Source of the DNA: CAYVFC01 sp964450715 | GTDB taxonomy: Bacteria > Myxococcota_A > Polyangia > Polyangiales > JAFGIB01 | DNA: 64,000 nt | Assembly: GCA_964450715.1 (NCBI GenBank) | Contig: CAYVFC010000018.1 | Coordinates: 1 to 64,000, forward strand | Reading direction: 5' to 3' | Part shown: piece by piece, positions 17,385-25,538 of the stretch | Position numbering within the stretch: the stretch's first letter is position 1 | How the letters are laid out: each line of letters opens with the position of its first letter | Program-made: the position numbers and the translations under genes | The notes under the pieces: generated by a model | The model's input: only the letters and a program-made list of their open reading frames with translations | What the model was told of the DNA's origin: nothing | Databases searched by the model: none

Positions 17385-17960
17385 TCAGATCATCCCCTTG
17401 AAGGCGAAGAAGCAGAGAGCGAGCAGCCCGGCGGTGACCAGCCCGATACCGGTGCCCTCGAGCGGCTTGGGGATGCGGGTGATCTCGAAACGTTCCCGGA
17501 TCCCGGCGAACAACACCAGCGCCAGCCCGAAGCCCACCGCCGAGGCTACGGAAAAGACCAGCGTCTGCAGCAGGTTGAACCCCTCCTGGATATTGATAAT
17601 GGCCACGCCCAGCACCGCGCAGTTGGTGGTGATCAGCGGCAAGAAGATGCCGAGCGACTTGTAGAGCACAGGGATCGACTTGCGCAGGAACAGCTCCACG
17701 AACTGCACCAGCGTGGCAATGATCAAGATAAAAGCCAGGGTCTGAATGTATCCGATCTCGAGCGGGGTCAGCAGGTAGCGATCCACCGTCCAGGTGATGA
17801 GGCCGGCCAGGGTGAGCACGAAGACGACGGCGGCCGCCATGCCGATGGCGGTGTCCATCTTCTTCGATACGCCGAGAAAGGGGCAGTTGCCCAAAAACTT
17901 CGCCAACAGGATGTTGTTGATGAAGATGGCGCTGATGATCAGTGCGAAGTAGTCTTGCAT
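17385..17960 (-). CDS. rnfA: Rnf complex membrane subunit RnfA
   Basis: The 191-residue six-helix membrane protein has the family-defining half motifs AIFINNILLAKFLGNCPFLG near the start and LPLITTNCAVLGVA in the middle. Their Cys residues bind the intramembrane Fe-S cluster shared with RnfE. Length is normal. It lies between rnfE (9 nt) and rnfB-gltD. Confidence 0.95.
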   Translation of the reverse strand: MQDYFALIISAIFINNILLAKFLGNCPFLGVSKKMDTAIGMAAAVVFVLTLAGLITWTVDRYLLTPLEIGYIQTLAFILIIATLVQFVELFLRKSIPVLYKSLGIFLPLITTNCAVLGVAIINIQEGFNLLQTLVFSVASAVGFGLALVLFAGIRERFEITRIPKPLEGTGIGLVTAGLLALCFFAFKGMI

Positions 17961-17969
17961 CGGCTCGTC

Positions 17970-18575
17970 CTACCCTTTGCTTCCCGCCTGGCCGATCACG
18001 TTCATCAAGCCGAGCAGCAGGCCGAGCGCCACGAAGGCGCCGGGGGCCTGCTGCAAGAAGTTGAAGGGCTGCTCCAGGAAGACCGTATCGCCGAAGAGCA
18101 GGCTCAGCGTGCCCGCGCCGAACAGCTCGCGGATGGCGCCCAGGACCGTAAGCGCCATGGTGAAGCCCAGGCCCATGCCCAGACCGTCGGCGAAAGAGAG
18201 GATCACGCCGTTCTTCTTGGCGAAGGCTTCCGCCCTGCCCAGAATGACGCAGTTGACCACGATCAAGGGGATGAACAACCCGAGGCTCTCGGATAGCGCG
18301 AAGAAGTAGGCCTTGGTGATCATCTCCACGCAGACCACAAAGGTGGCGATGATCACGATGTAGCAGGCTACCCGCGCCTCGTTGGGGATCACCTTGCGCA
18401 GCGCCGAGATGAGCACGTTGGAGGCGACCAGCACGAAGGTGGCCGACAGCCCCATGCCCAGCCCGTTCTCGGCCGTGGTAGTCACCGCCAGCGCGGGGCA
18501 GAGACCCAGGACCAGCCGGAAGAGGGGGATCTCTTTCCATAACCCCTTGCTGAATTCCTTGACGAACGCGTCCAT
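17970..18575 (-). CDS. rnfE: Rnf complex membrane subunit RnfE
   Basis: The 201-residue hydrophobic subunit is paralogous to RnfA. It shows FRLVLGLCPALAVTTTAENG and IPLIVVNCVILGRAEAFA, with the two cluster-binding Cys regions. Length and context are standard. It lies 3 nt downstream of rnfG. Confidence 0.95.
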   Translation of the reverse strand: MDAFVKEFSKGLWKEIPLFRLVLGLCPALAVTTTAENGLGMGLSATFVLVASNVLISALRKVIPNEARVACYIVIIATFVVCVEMITKAYFFALSESLGLFIPLIVVNCVILGRAEAFAKKNGVILSFADGLGMGLGFTMALTVLGAIRELFGAGTLSLLFGDTVFLEQPFNFLQQAPGAFVALGLLLGLMNVIGQAGSKG

Positions 18576-18578
18576 CGG

Positions 18579-19202
18579 CTAGTCCTCTACCGCCTTCTTG
18601 ATCTGCTCCTGGTGCTCCTTGTAGAAGGTATTGGCCTGCGCCACGGCCTGGGCCACCGCTCGGCTGGAGATTGTGGCGCCGGAGATGGCGTCGATCTCTC
18701 CGCCGTCTTTTTTGACCTTGATGGCGGCATCCCGGCTCATTCCGGCGAACTGTGCGGTGAAGGTCTGCTCGGTCACGCGCGTGCCCAGCCCGGGCGTCTC
18801 CGCCAGGGTGGTGATGCCGACGCCAACCAGGTCGCCGGTTTGCAGCTGGAATCCGATCATTACCCCTAGCGCACCTCCGAAGCCCTGGCCGAAGTCCTCC
18901 AGCGCCACCGCGTAGGGCTTGTCGTCCTTCTCGACCACGAAGACCAGCACGGGTTCCTTCCCGCCCAGGTCCAGCAGCTTTTTCTCGGCGAGTAGGCTCT
19001 CTTCGACTTTCAGGCGCTCGTCGGTGGAGAGCTCCTTGCCCGTTGCCACCTGGTAGATGTTCACCACCGCCGGTATCTTCTTGAACTTCAGGATGTTGTT
19101 TGCCGCTCGTTCGGCGGTCATCTCGTTCAGGCCGCCCAGGGCCGTGCCGCTGAGCAGCGTGATTCCGGATAGTACGAACAACATGTGCAACGTCTGTTTC
19201 AC
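18579..19202 (-). CDS. rnfG: Rnf complex flavoprotein subunit RnfG
   Basis: The 207-residue protein has one N-terminal membrane helix and a periplasmic FMN-binding domain. EIDAISGATISSRAV contains the SGAT motif whose Thr receives FMN from ApbE, encoded in this window. A GTG start at 19200-19202 overlaps the rnfD stop (GTGA), giving translational coupling. Confidence 0.93.
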   Translation of the reverse strand: MKQTLHMLFVLSGITLLSGTALGGLNEMTAERAANNILKFKKIPAVVNIYQVATGKELSTDERLKVEESLLAEKKLLDLGGKEPVLVFVVEKDDKPYAVALEDFGQGFGGALGVMIGFQLQTGDLVGVGITTLAETPGLGTRVTEQTFTAQFAGMSRDAAIKVKKDGGEIDAISGATISSRAVAQAVAQANTFYKEHQEQIKKAVED

Positions 19203-20167
19203 GACGCCACCACTTGTTTGGCCGGCGGCCGCAACCGGTCGATCAGCGGAAACAGGGCGTTCATCAGCAACACCGCAAAGGGAACCGCGTCGGGCCAGAT
19301 CCCGTAGGCGCGGATCAGGATCACCATGAATCCGAGCCCGGCACCGAAGATCCAGCGGGCCCGCATGTTGGCCGGGCTGCTGGTGGAATCCGTGCCCAGG
19401 AAAAAGGCGGCGAGCATCAGGTGGCCCTGAAAGAGCTGGGCGCCGATCCCGCCGCTCAGCTCGCTCCCGAAGATTACCGTAGCCACCGCAGCGCCCCCGA
19501 TCACACCCACCGGGATCTGATAGGGCACGACGCCGAGAACGCAGAGGGCAATGCCACCCAGCGCGGTGACGATGACCGGCGCGATGTGCGGCGCGGCGAT
19601 GCTGGCCGTGTCGATGGGGTAGAGGTACTGCGGCCAGGAGAGCAGCAGGATCATCCAGCCCACCAGCGCCGGGTGCATGGGGTAACCGCCGATCCCGCCG
19701 AAGATCTGCTTGCCCACGAAGATGGCCATGGCCACGCCGAACAGCAGCACCCACCAGGGCACGGTGGGCGGCATCAACAGCGCGATCAGCAGGCCCATCA
19801 GGGCGCCGTGGCCGTCGGTCGCCCGGTAGGGCTGGCGCATGAGCACCTGGCAGACGTACTCGATTAGAGCCCCGGCGCCGAAACCCAGCGCCAGGGTGCC
19901 CAGGATGCCGAAGAGCCAGAGCAAGCTGGTGTCTACGCCCATCTCGACCACCAGCAGCTGCAGCACCGGGTTGAGGGGACCCACCTCGGCGCTCATGGGT
20001 ACGGCCTTGCTGCCGTAGGCGTGGAAGATGGCCCCGAGCAAACCGGTGGGGAGAAGCGCCAGGATGTAGGCGTGGTTCAGGCGGGAGACGCTGGAGGTCG
20101 TGCGCAGATGCGGGGCCGCGCCCACCGTGAACGTCGATGCTGCCGTCTTTGAACCCGTAGTGCCCAT
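19199..20167 (-). CDS. rnfD: Rnf complex membrane flavoprotein RnfD
   Basis: The 322-residue polytopic subunit is recognisable from ATDGHGALMGLLIALLMPP, FGGIGGYPMHPALVGW and FFLGTDSTSSPANMRARWIF, as in RnfD/NqrB. It would carry one covalent FMN and non-covalent flavin. The ATG at 20165-20167 was chosen because it precedes the first conserved segment; no strong ribosome-binding site is seen. It overlaps rnfG by 4 nt. Confidence 0.93.
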   Translation of the reverse strand: MGTTGSKTAASTFTVGAAPHLRTTSSVSRLNHAYILALLPTGLLGAIFHAYGSKAVPMSAEVGPLNPVLQLLVVEMGVDTSLLWLFGILGTLALGFGAGALIEYVCQVLMRQPYRATDGHGALMGLLIALLMPPTVPWWVLLFGVAMAIFVGKQIFGGIGGYPMHPALVGWMILLLSWPQYLYPIDTASIAAPHIAPVIVTALGGIALCVLGVVPYQIPVGVIGGAAVATVIFGSELSGGIGAQLFQGHLMLAAFFLGTDSTSSPANMRARWIFGAGLGFMVILIRAYGIWPDAVPFAVLLMNALFPLIDRLRPPAKQVVAS

Positions 20168-20195
20168 ATTAATAAATCCGGACCACCCGTTCGTA

Positions 20196-21506
20196 CTATT
20201 CAGCCGCAGCCGGCGGCTGAGCCTCGCGTTGTTTCGCCAGTTCGTCTTTCGCCAGTCGAATAAACTGTAAAAGCGGTCTGCGGGCGATACAGGTCGCGGC
20301 GCATAGACCGCACTCGACGCACTGTTCGATCTCGTATTCGGCCGTGCGGTCGAAGAGCGCGAACTCACTGTAGCGGCAGATCAGGTGCACCTGCAGCGTT
20401 ACCGGACAGATCTCCAGGCACTTGCCGCAGTTGACGCAGGGCTCGTCGCTCCAGGGCACGATCTTTGCGGCCGGGATCAGCATCAGGGCATCGACGCCCG
20501 CGTCGATGGCGCCGTCCAGCGAGTACTGCGCCGTGCCGCGCATGGGGCCACCCACCGTGACCTTGTCGTGTTCCTCGGGGTGAAGGCCGAGCTCCCGGAA
20601 TATGTCCCGGATCGGGGTACCGAGCGCAACCCGGTAATTACCCCTGGGCTCGCCATCGGGACCGATCACCGTCAGCACCGTGCTGTTCTGCAGCTCGCCC
20701 TTGCGTACCGCGTCCAGCGCGGCCAGCGCCGCCTCGAGACCCACCACCGTCGCCTTGCCTCGGGCCCCAGCATCGAGCGCGATGAGTGGATTGAGACCGC
20801 GAGGATAAATGGGTTCAACCGCGATCACCTCGACGCCCTGCGGCTGGCAGACCTTCTTCGCCTCGTCGGCCAGCGGCGCGATTACCGCCAGCGCGGTGCG
20901 CGAGGCGCCGGCCACCCTGCCGAGCATCCGGGCCGCCTGCGCCGCGTCGGCTCCGCGCTCCTTGAACACGGCCATGCGGGTACTGACCAGGGGCTCGCGA
21001 TCCACGGCTATAACGACGAGCGTATCGACGGCCCGGCCCGATTCCGGGCAGAGCCGCTCGCCCAGCGGGCGGGGCCTTTCGCTGTCGGTGAGCACGCCGG
21101 CCTGTGCGATGCGGTCCCGGATGGCCGCTACCTCGGCCTTGTCCGCGTCGAGCGCGGCCAGGGGCGTTTCGCCGGCTTCGGCGGCCGGCTTGACCATCAC
21201 CGCAGCGCAGCGGAAGGTGCCGCCCCGTAGGTCGGGAGCGGTCCCGATAGCGGCGACCTCGCCCTGGACCGGGCTGGGCAGCAGCTTAGCCTCACCGCAG
21301 GCGGCCAGGGGCTGGCCCACGGTTACCGCGTCGCCCTTCTTGACCAGCGGTGCCGCGCCCTCGCCGAACGAGGAGAGCAAGGGAAAGCTGAGCAGGGAGG
21401 GCTGGCCGAGATCGGTGATGGGCAGCGAGGTGGTCTCCAGGCGAAAAACAGGACGATGGAAGCCGAAAAGTCCGCCTATCGCTGCCTGCGTTCTTGACGT
21501 GAGCAT
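20196..21506 (-). CDS. rnfC: RnfC-like subunit lacking the FMN/NADH glycine motif
   Basis: The ATG at 21504-21506 gives 436 residues. The N-terminal sandwich domain and the two C-terminal clusters (CVNCGKCLEICPVTLQ, then CVECGLCAATCIARRPLL) are those of RnfC. The position that normally reads GxGGAxFPxxxK, the FMN/NADH site shared with NuoF, reads AGVLTDSERPRPLGERL, and the ECEP motif that follows reads DREP. It is therefore unlikely to oxidise NADH. The NAD(P) site may instead be the GltD-like half of RnfB. The second cluster also lacks the Pro after its last Cys. It is the first gene of the rnf operon. Confidence 0.85.
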   Translation of the reverse strand: MLTSRTQAAIGGLFGFHRPVFRLETTSLPITDLGQPSLLSFPLLSSFGEGAAPLVKKGDAVTVGQPLAACGEAKLLPSPVQGEVAAIGTAPDLRGGTFRCAAVMVKPAAEAGETPLAALDADKAEVAAIRDRIAQAGVLTDSERPRPLGERLCPESGRAVDTLVVIAVDREPLVSTRMAVFKERGADAAQAARMLGRVAGASRTALAVIAPLADEAKKVCQPQGVEVIAVEPIYPRGLNPLIALDAGARGKATVVGLEAALAALDAVRKGELQNSTVLTVIGPDGEPRGNYRVALGTPIRDIFRELGLHPEEHDKVTVGGPMRGTAQYSLDGAIDAGVDALMLIPAAKIVPWSDEPCVNCGKCLEICPVTLQVHLICRYSEFALFDRTAEYEIEQCVECGLCAATCIARRPLLQFIRLAKDELAKQREAQPPAAAE

Positions 21507-21655
21507 TAGTAAAATATTGGAAATTGCTATGAATGCCTTATCGCGTCCCGACCGCCAGGCATTCGTCCCGCTCCGGTCTCCAAGCGGCACTTACCCCTAA
21601 CAAAAAGCGGGTCGCTAATCAAGACAAACGGTTCCATTTATCGCCCGGAATTGCC

Positions 21656-23233
21656 TCAGTACATCGGGAATTTCATCAAGGTGAAGAAGACCACCGCGAT
21701 CACGGTGAACACCGGCAGCAGGATGATCGCCGCCCATAACATGTAGCCGAAGAAGGAGGGCATCTTGACCCCCTGCTCCTCGGCGATGGAGCGCACCATG
21801 AAGTTGGGGGCGTTGCCGATATAGGTGTTGGCTCCCATGAAGACCGCACCCGCGCTGATGCCACCCAGGATGGCGGCTGCGTCTCCCACCTGCATGGCGG
21901 CCGCCTCCGGTAGCCCCGTCACCCCCAGGCCGAGCTCGAGGAAGACCAGGAAGGTGGGGGCGTTGTCCAGAAACGAGGAGAAGATCCCGGTGGCGTAGAA
22001 GAACTCCAGCGGGTGGTCGATGCCCAGATCGGCGCCCTTGGCGCGCAGCAGCATGAGCGCCGGCATCATGGTGGCGAAGATGCCGGCGAACACGGCGGCG
22101 ACCTCCAGGATGGCGTGGAAGTTGAACTGGTTCTTTTGCCTGGCTTCCAGCGCGATCCGGGAGCGGTCGGCGTAGATGAGCGACAGGCCCGAGCCCAGGT
22201 ACATGACCGCCTCGCGATAAGGAGTATTAACGGATGCGGCGACCGATACCACGATGGCCAGCAGGAAGATGGCGTTGGCCGGCCCGATGAAGCGCAGGGG
22301 CTCCACCTGCGAGTCGTCGAAGGCGATGTCCTCCGGGGCCTCCTTGCGGTAGTAGTAAAGATCGAGAGCGTAGTAGACCGCGAAGAGCACGATCCCGTTG
22401 ACGATCCAGAGCGGTAGCAGCTTCAGGAACCAGAAAAAGTCGATCCCCCGCAGATAGCCCAGGAAGAGCGGCGGATCGCCGATGGGGGAGAGTAAGCCGC
22501 CCGTGTTGCAGACCAGGAAGATGAAGAAGATGACGCTGTGCATCTTGAGCTTGCGCTGCAGGTTGGTGCGCAGCAGCGGGAAGATGAGCAGCATGGCCGC
22601 GCCCGTGGTGCCGATGACCGAGGCCAGCAAATAGCCGATGAGCATGAAAATGCTGTTGACCGTGGGCGTGGCCCGCAGGTCGCCGGAGATGTGAATGCCG
22701 CCGGCGGTGATGAACAGGCCGCCCAGCAAGCTGAGGAATTGAAAGTACTCCAGCGCCGAGTGCTCAACCCGCGCCGACTCGTGCATCAATATATAGATGA
22801 CGACCGGCGTGCCCAGGACGACGGAGACGATCAGGCGGTTGCGGTTGTGCTCCCACCAGTGGCTCACCTTGGGTAGTAATGGAAAGATGGCTACCACCAG
22901 CAGGATGGCGATGAAGGGGACGACCCAGGGTATCGGGGGGACGAAGCTGCCGTGGCCTCCATCACCGTCCGAGGCGTGTTCGCCGGCGGCCGCTGCCGCC
23001 TGCTCGCCGGCAGATTCGGCGTGACCGTGTTCGCCTTCTTCGGCCTGCGCTTGCGCGTGCGCCTGGGCGCCGTGTTCCGAGGGCTCCGCGTGTTCCTCTT
23101 GGCCGTGTCCGCCGCCCTTGGGCACGAACATCGGTGCTCCGCTCCAGAGACCGATGGCGAGAAGAACCGCCGAAAAAGCGCACAGGATCGCACCTACCTT
23201 GAAATACGGGATGGGACTTTCTTGGTGAGACAT
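21656..23233 (-). CDS. NhaD/UIT-type Na+/H+ antiporter-like membrane protein
   Basis: The 525-residue ion-transporter-superfamily protein has about 12 membrane segments. Family landmarks are GLLSPIGDPPLFLGYLRG and, near the end, SSFLDNAPTFLVFLELG with GANTYIGNAPNFMVRSIA. The two Asn-Ala-Pro turns are typical of NhaD/ArsB-like carriers. After the first helix there is an insert of about 60 residues rich in His, Glu, Ala and Gly, possibly metal- or pH-sensing. It sits 149 nt upstream of rnfC on the same strand. If Rnf pumps Na+ here, it would help convert or balance that gradient. Confidence 0.8.
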   Translation of the reverse strand: MSHQESPIPYFKVGAILCAFSAVLLAIGLWSGAPMFVPKGGGHGQEEHAEPSEHGAQAHAQAQAEEGEHGHAESAGEQAAAAAGEHASDGDGGHGSFVPPIPWVVPFIAILLVVAIFPLLPKVSHWWEHNRNRLIVSVVLGTPVVIYILMHESARVEHSALEYFQFLSLLGGLFITAGGIHISGDLRATPTVNSIFMLIGYLLASVIGTTGAAMLLIFPLLRTNLQRKLKMHSVIFFIFLVCNTGGLLSPIGDPPLFLGYLRGIDFFWFLKLLPLWIVNGIVLFAVYYALDLYYYRKEAPEDIAFDDSQVEPLRFIGPANAIFLLAIVVSVAASVNTPYREAVMYLGSGLSLIYADRSRIALEARQKNQFNFHAILEVAAVFAGIFATMMPALMLLRAKGADLGIDHPLEFFYATGIFSSFLDNAPTFLVFLELGLGVTGLPEAAAMQVGDAAAILGGISAGAVFMGANTYIGNAPNFMVRSIAEEQGVKMPSFFGYMLWAAIILLPVFTVIAVVFFTLMKFPMY

Positions 23234-23724
23234 GGCGGCCGGAACATAGTGCTCCGGAGGGCGAATGTCACCCCTTCATTAACTATCAATAGCTCGCCCG
23301 CGCATCAGCCCGCGGGACGCCCGGAGATTGAAACGGTTCGATGAAACAGACCGTACCAAGCCATCTCCGACCCCGCGCTCGTGCACCCCCCCTGAACGGT
23401 TACCATCCTGATCGGCCGGCTGTCCGAGTTGCTGCTCGCCCGCGCGCTGGGCTTCCGATCCGCCGGCTCCTTCACCGCCGAGGTCGAGGTGCGGCATCCG
23501 GTGGAGGTCGAACTGGGTTGGTAGCGACATCGAGCCGCCGTTGTTCCTCTAGCATTCCTATTTCATGGTAAAATAACACTTCTACTGTAATCTAGCGGTC
23601 TTTTCCCTCCACCGCTCCGTCCGCGCCCCCCGGCGACTATTGCTCGAGGTTTCTCTGGCTATAGCCCGAATGGGCTATATGAGAAGGTACGCGTTACAGG
23701 TATTCTATCTAATAGGGATTTCGA
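23234..23724. other. Intergenic region with a short coding remnant
   Basis: There is no complete gene. A plus-strand frame at 23399-23524 reads IGRLSELLLARALGFRSAGS and ends HPVEVELGW before a stop. It is flanked upstream by a stop codon without a start, so it looks like the tail of a lost gene of unknown family. The stretch around 23550-23600 is unusually AT-rich for this window and may hold the promoter of the receiver-like gene at 23725. An inverted repeat lies at 23660-23679. Confidence 0.45.
23660..23679. promoter_or_regulatory. Small palindrome upstream of the receiver-like gene
   Basis: TATAGCCCGAATGGGCTATA is an 8-bp perfect inverted repeat around GAAT, 46 nt before the ATG at 23725. 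It could be an operator or a short hairpin in the leader. Confidence 0.4.
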
Positions 23725-24132
23725 ATGGGGACGGAAAAGGGCAAGGCGATACTCGTCGTCGAGGCAGACGAGTTCATCCGTCTGGCAGTCGAGGAGTACT
23801 GCTCCGGGTACGCTCCTACCGTCTCAGTCTCTACGGTACAGGACGCCATCGAGGCGCTCGGTCGGGACCTCGTCGCCGTGGTGCTGGGTATCCACCCTGC
23901 CGACGAGAGCGCCCTTTGCTTGCTGGAGAAGATCCGTGCGCGCGACGCGCTGCTCCCCATCCTTATTTATACCAACGGCATCACCTCCACCGTCGCCCAC
24001 CTCGCCGCCCGTTACCAGGCCGAGTTGCTCGGTCGATCGGACAACCTCTCTCGCCTGAAGAAGTTCATTACCCGGTCCGTCCGCGTTCACCGCGCCTCCC
24101 AGCCCCGCTTACCGACCGTGAAAACCGCTTGA
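23725..24132 (+). CDS. Stand-alone pseudo-receiver (REC-like) protein
   Basis: The 135-residue protein has the alternating fold of response-regulator receivers: AILVVEADEFIRLAVEEYC as strand 1/helix 1, DLVAVVLGIHPADE at strand 3, and PILIYTNGITSTVAHL at strand 4. The phospho-acceptor Asp expected at the end of strand 3 is replaced (VVLGIHP), and no LysPro follows strand 5. Phosphorylation is therefore unlikely, and it may work by protein binding alone. AGGG lies 7 nt before the ATG. No kinase or output domain is nearby. Confidence 0.6.
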   Translation: MGTEKGKAILVVEADEFIRLAVEEYCSGYAPTVSVSTVQDAIEALGRDLVAVVLGIHPADESALCLLEKIRARDALLPILIYTNGITSTVAHLAARYQAELLGRSDNLSRLKKFITRSVRVHRASQPRLPTVKTA

Positions 24133-24282
24133 GCGCGGCTCGACGGTTCCGGGCTGATGCGGACGCGACCATGCGAGAGGAGGGCGTGGTCAGGCCCGAC
24201 CGGGTTGCGGCCATGCTGGCCCCGGGATTTGCGGACTGAGAGGGGCGGGAGAAGCGTTGTCGCCGTCGGCCAAACCAAAGGT

Positions 24283-24702
24283 CTACCTGGATAGATCGAC
24301 GAGATTCTCGAAGGGGCGGTTCTTGCCCCAGCGGAAAACGGAGAAGTCGCTGTCCAGGGTGAGGATCTTTCCGGTATCGAGCCTGGTGGCCAGGCAGACG
24401 AGGCAGGCATCCGCCAGGTCCATGGGCCGGTTGCGGTACTTCTTCATTAGAGCGCGGACAGCCGCGGTCTCGGTGTCGAGCCTGAAGGGTATCTGGAACA
24501 CCCCGCGCTCCACGTTCAACAGGACCGACTGCTGTGCGCCGGGCAAGGAGCGAAGCAGGTAGCAGGCCTCGGCGATCACCGGCTCGCAGGTAACCAGGGG
24601 AGCGGTGAAAGCGTCGACGGCCTTTACGCAGCTCCGGTGATGGCGCTCGCTGCGATCGAGCAGCGCGACTATGACGCCCGTATCGATGAGGAGCGGCTTC
24701 AC
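24283..24702 (-). CDS. vapC: PIN-domain toxin, VapC type
   Basis: The 139-residue PIN domain protein starts LLIDTGVIVALLDRSERHH with the first catalytic Asp. AEACYLLRSLPGAQQ supplies the Glu, and MDLADACLVCLA with LTLDSDF the remaining acidic residues. It is probably a Mg-dependent RNase. The start overlaps the antitoxin stop by 4 nt (ATGA). Confidence 0.85.
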   Translation of the reverse strand: MKPLLIDTGVIVALLDRSERHHRSCVKAVDAFTAPLVTCEPVIAEACYLLRSLPGAQQSVLLNVERGVFQIPFRLDTETAAVRALMKKYRNRPMDLADACLVCLATRLDTGKILTLDSDFSVFRWGKNRPFENLVDLSR

Positions 24703-24932
24703 AAACGGCCGAATCCCTCGAGGTGGTCCTTGTTCGAACCCAGATCGGGAATTCCGGAGGCGAATCGGCCCAAGCCGATGATACGTCGCTTCTTGCCAGT
24801 CAGGGTGGTAGCGGTCAGCGCCTTGATACCGCGCCGGATGATCTCCGACGGATTCAGACCCGTCTGGCGGCAGAGTCGCGCGAGGATCTCGCGGGTTTCC
24901 TCGTCCAGGCGTGCATGTACGATATCGCTCAT
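24699..24932 (-). CDS. vapB: Ribbon-helix-helix antitoxin, VapB type
   Basis: The 77-residue protein begins SDIVHARLDEETREILARL and continues GLNPSEIIRRGIKAL, an RHH fold. The C-terminal tail would occlude the PIN active site. It is coupled to vapC by an ATGA overlap. Such pairs usually autorepress from the region just upstream. Confidence 0.8.
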   Translation of the reverse strand: MSDIVHARLDEETREILARLCRQTGLNPSEIIRRGIKALTATTLTGKKRRIIGLGRFASGIPDLGSNKDHLEGFGRL

Positions 24933-25038
24933 CTTTCGGCGGCCCGCGTTGTATACAATCGCTCTATTGTATTACACCATCGAACGCGGTCAAGGCGAAG
25001 AAGAAAATGCGCGGTGAACGACCGCCGGGCCTCGGTCG

Positions 25039-25218
25039 ATGAGGGTGAACCTGCTGGTACCCATGCGGCTCGTGCACCTGGTGCTTCCCTGGATGATCGC
25101 TCGCGGGCAGGGGCACATTTTGAACGTGGCCTCGCTGGCCGGCGTGGGTGGGTTGGCGTTCGCCGAGGCCTACTGTTCGAGCAAGCACGGGCTGGTCGGA
25201 TTCAGCCGCAGCCTTCGC
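25039..25218 (+). pseudogene. Short-chain dehydrogenase fragment
   Basis: About 60 residues of an SDR core remain. They hold NVASLAGVGG with the catalytic Ser region and AYCSSKHGLVGFSRSLR with the Tyr-x-x-x-Lys pair. The nucleotide-binding N-terminus and the substrate-binding C-terminus are absent. The frame ends next to a short GC-rich repeat at 25255. It is a relic. Confidence 0.7.
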
Positions 25219-25254
25219 TTTACCGTCCGGGCAGGGCGTTTACAGCAGGCAAAG

Positions 25255-25280
25255 GTAGGGGAGGGGCTTGCCCCCTCCCG
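25255..25280. repeat. Short GC-rich repeat, partial copy
   Basis: The first 22 bases (GTAGGGGAGGGGCTTGCCCC and the next CT) are identical to the left part of the imperfect inverted repeat at 30541-30598. It lies just after the SDR fragment. Confidence 0.6.
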
Positions 25281-25301
25281 TTTCACAAAGAAGGTCCGCC
25301 G

Positions 25302-25508
25302 CTACAGCAGGCCCTCGGCCTTGGCTAGCTCCTTTAAGCTTTGCTTGACCAGGTGGAAGCGCTGGCGCAGGCGGTTGGCCCACTGCTTGATCTCGTCAGA
25401 TTTTCGTACCGAGCGGGGCGGGCCGCTCTGGGATCCCTTCGTGATCATCGAGGTCTTGGACGATACCCATCGCTGGATCTGGCTGTATCGGGCAGGTACC
25501 GTGGGCAA
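25302..25508 (-). CDS. Hypothetical short ORF, possibly a remnant
   Basis: A 68-residue frame begins VPARYSQIQRWVSSKTS and ends KELAKAEGLL, basic and helical. The composition looks coding, but I recognise no family, and the neighbourhood (25.0-25.5 kb) is full of fragments. It could be the tail of a lost gene. Apart from this, 25219-25538 holds only the short repeat. Confidence 0.25.
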   Translation of the reverse strand: MPTVPARYSQIQRWVSSKTSMITKGSQSGPPRSVRKSDEIKQWANRLRQRFHLVKQSLKELAKAEGLL

Positions 25509-25538
25509 GGCGGAAAAAACCGGAAAACCGGACCCGCC

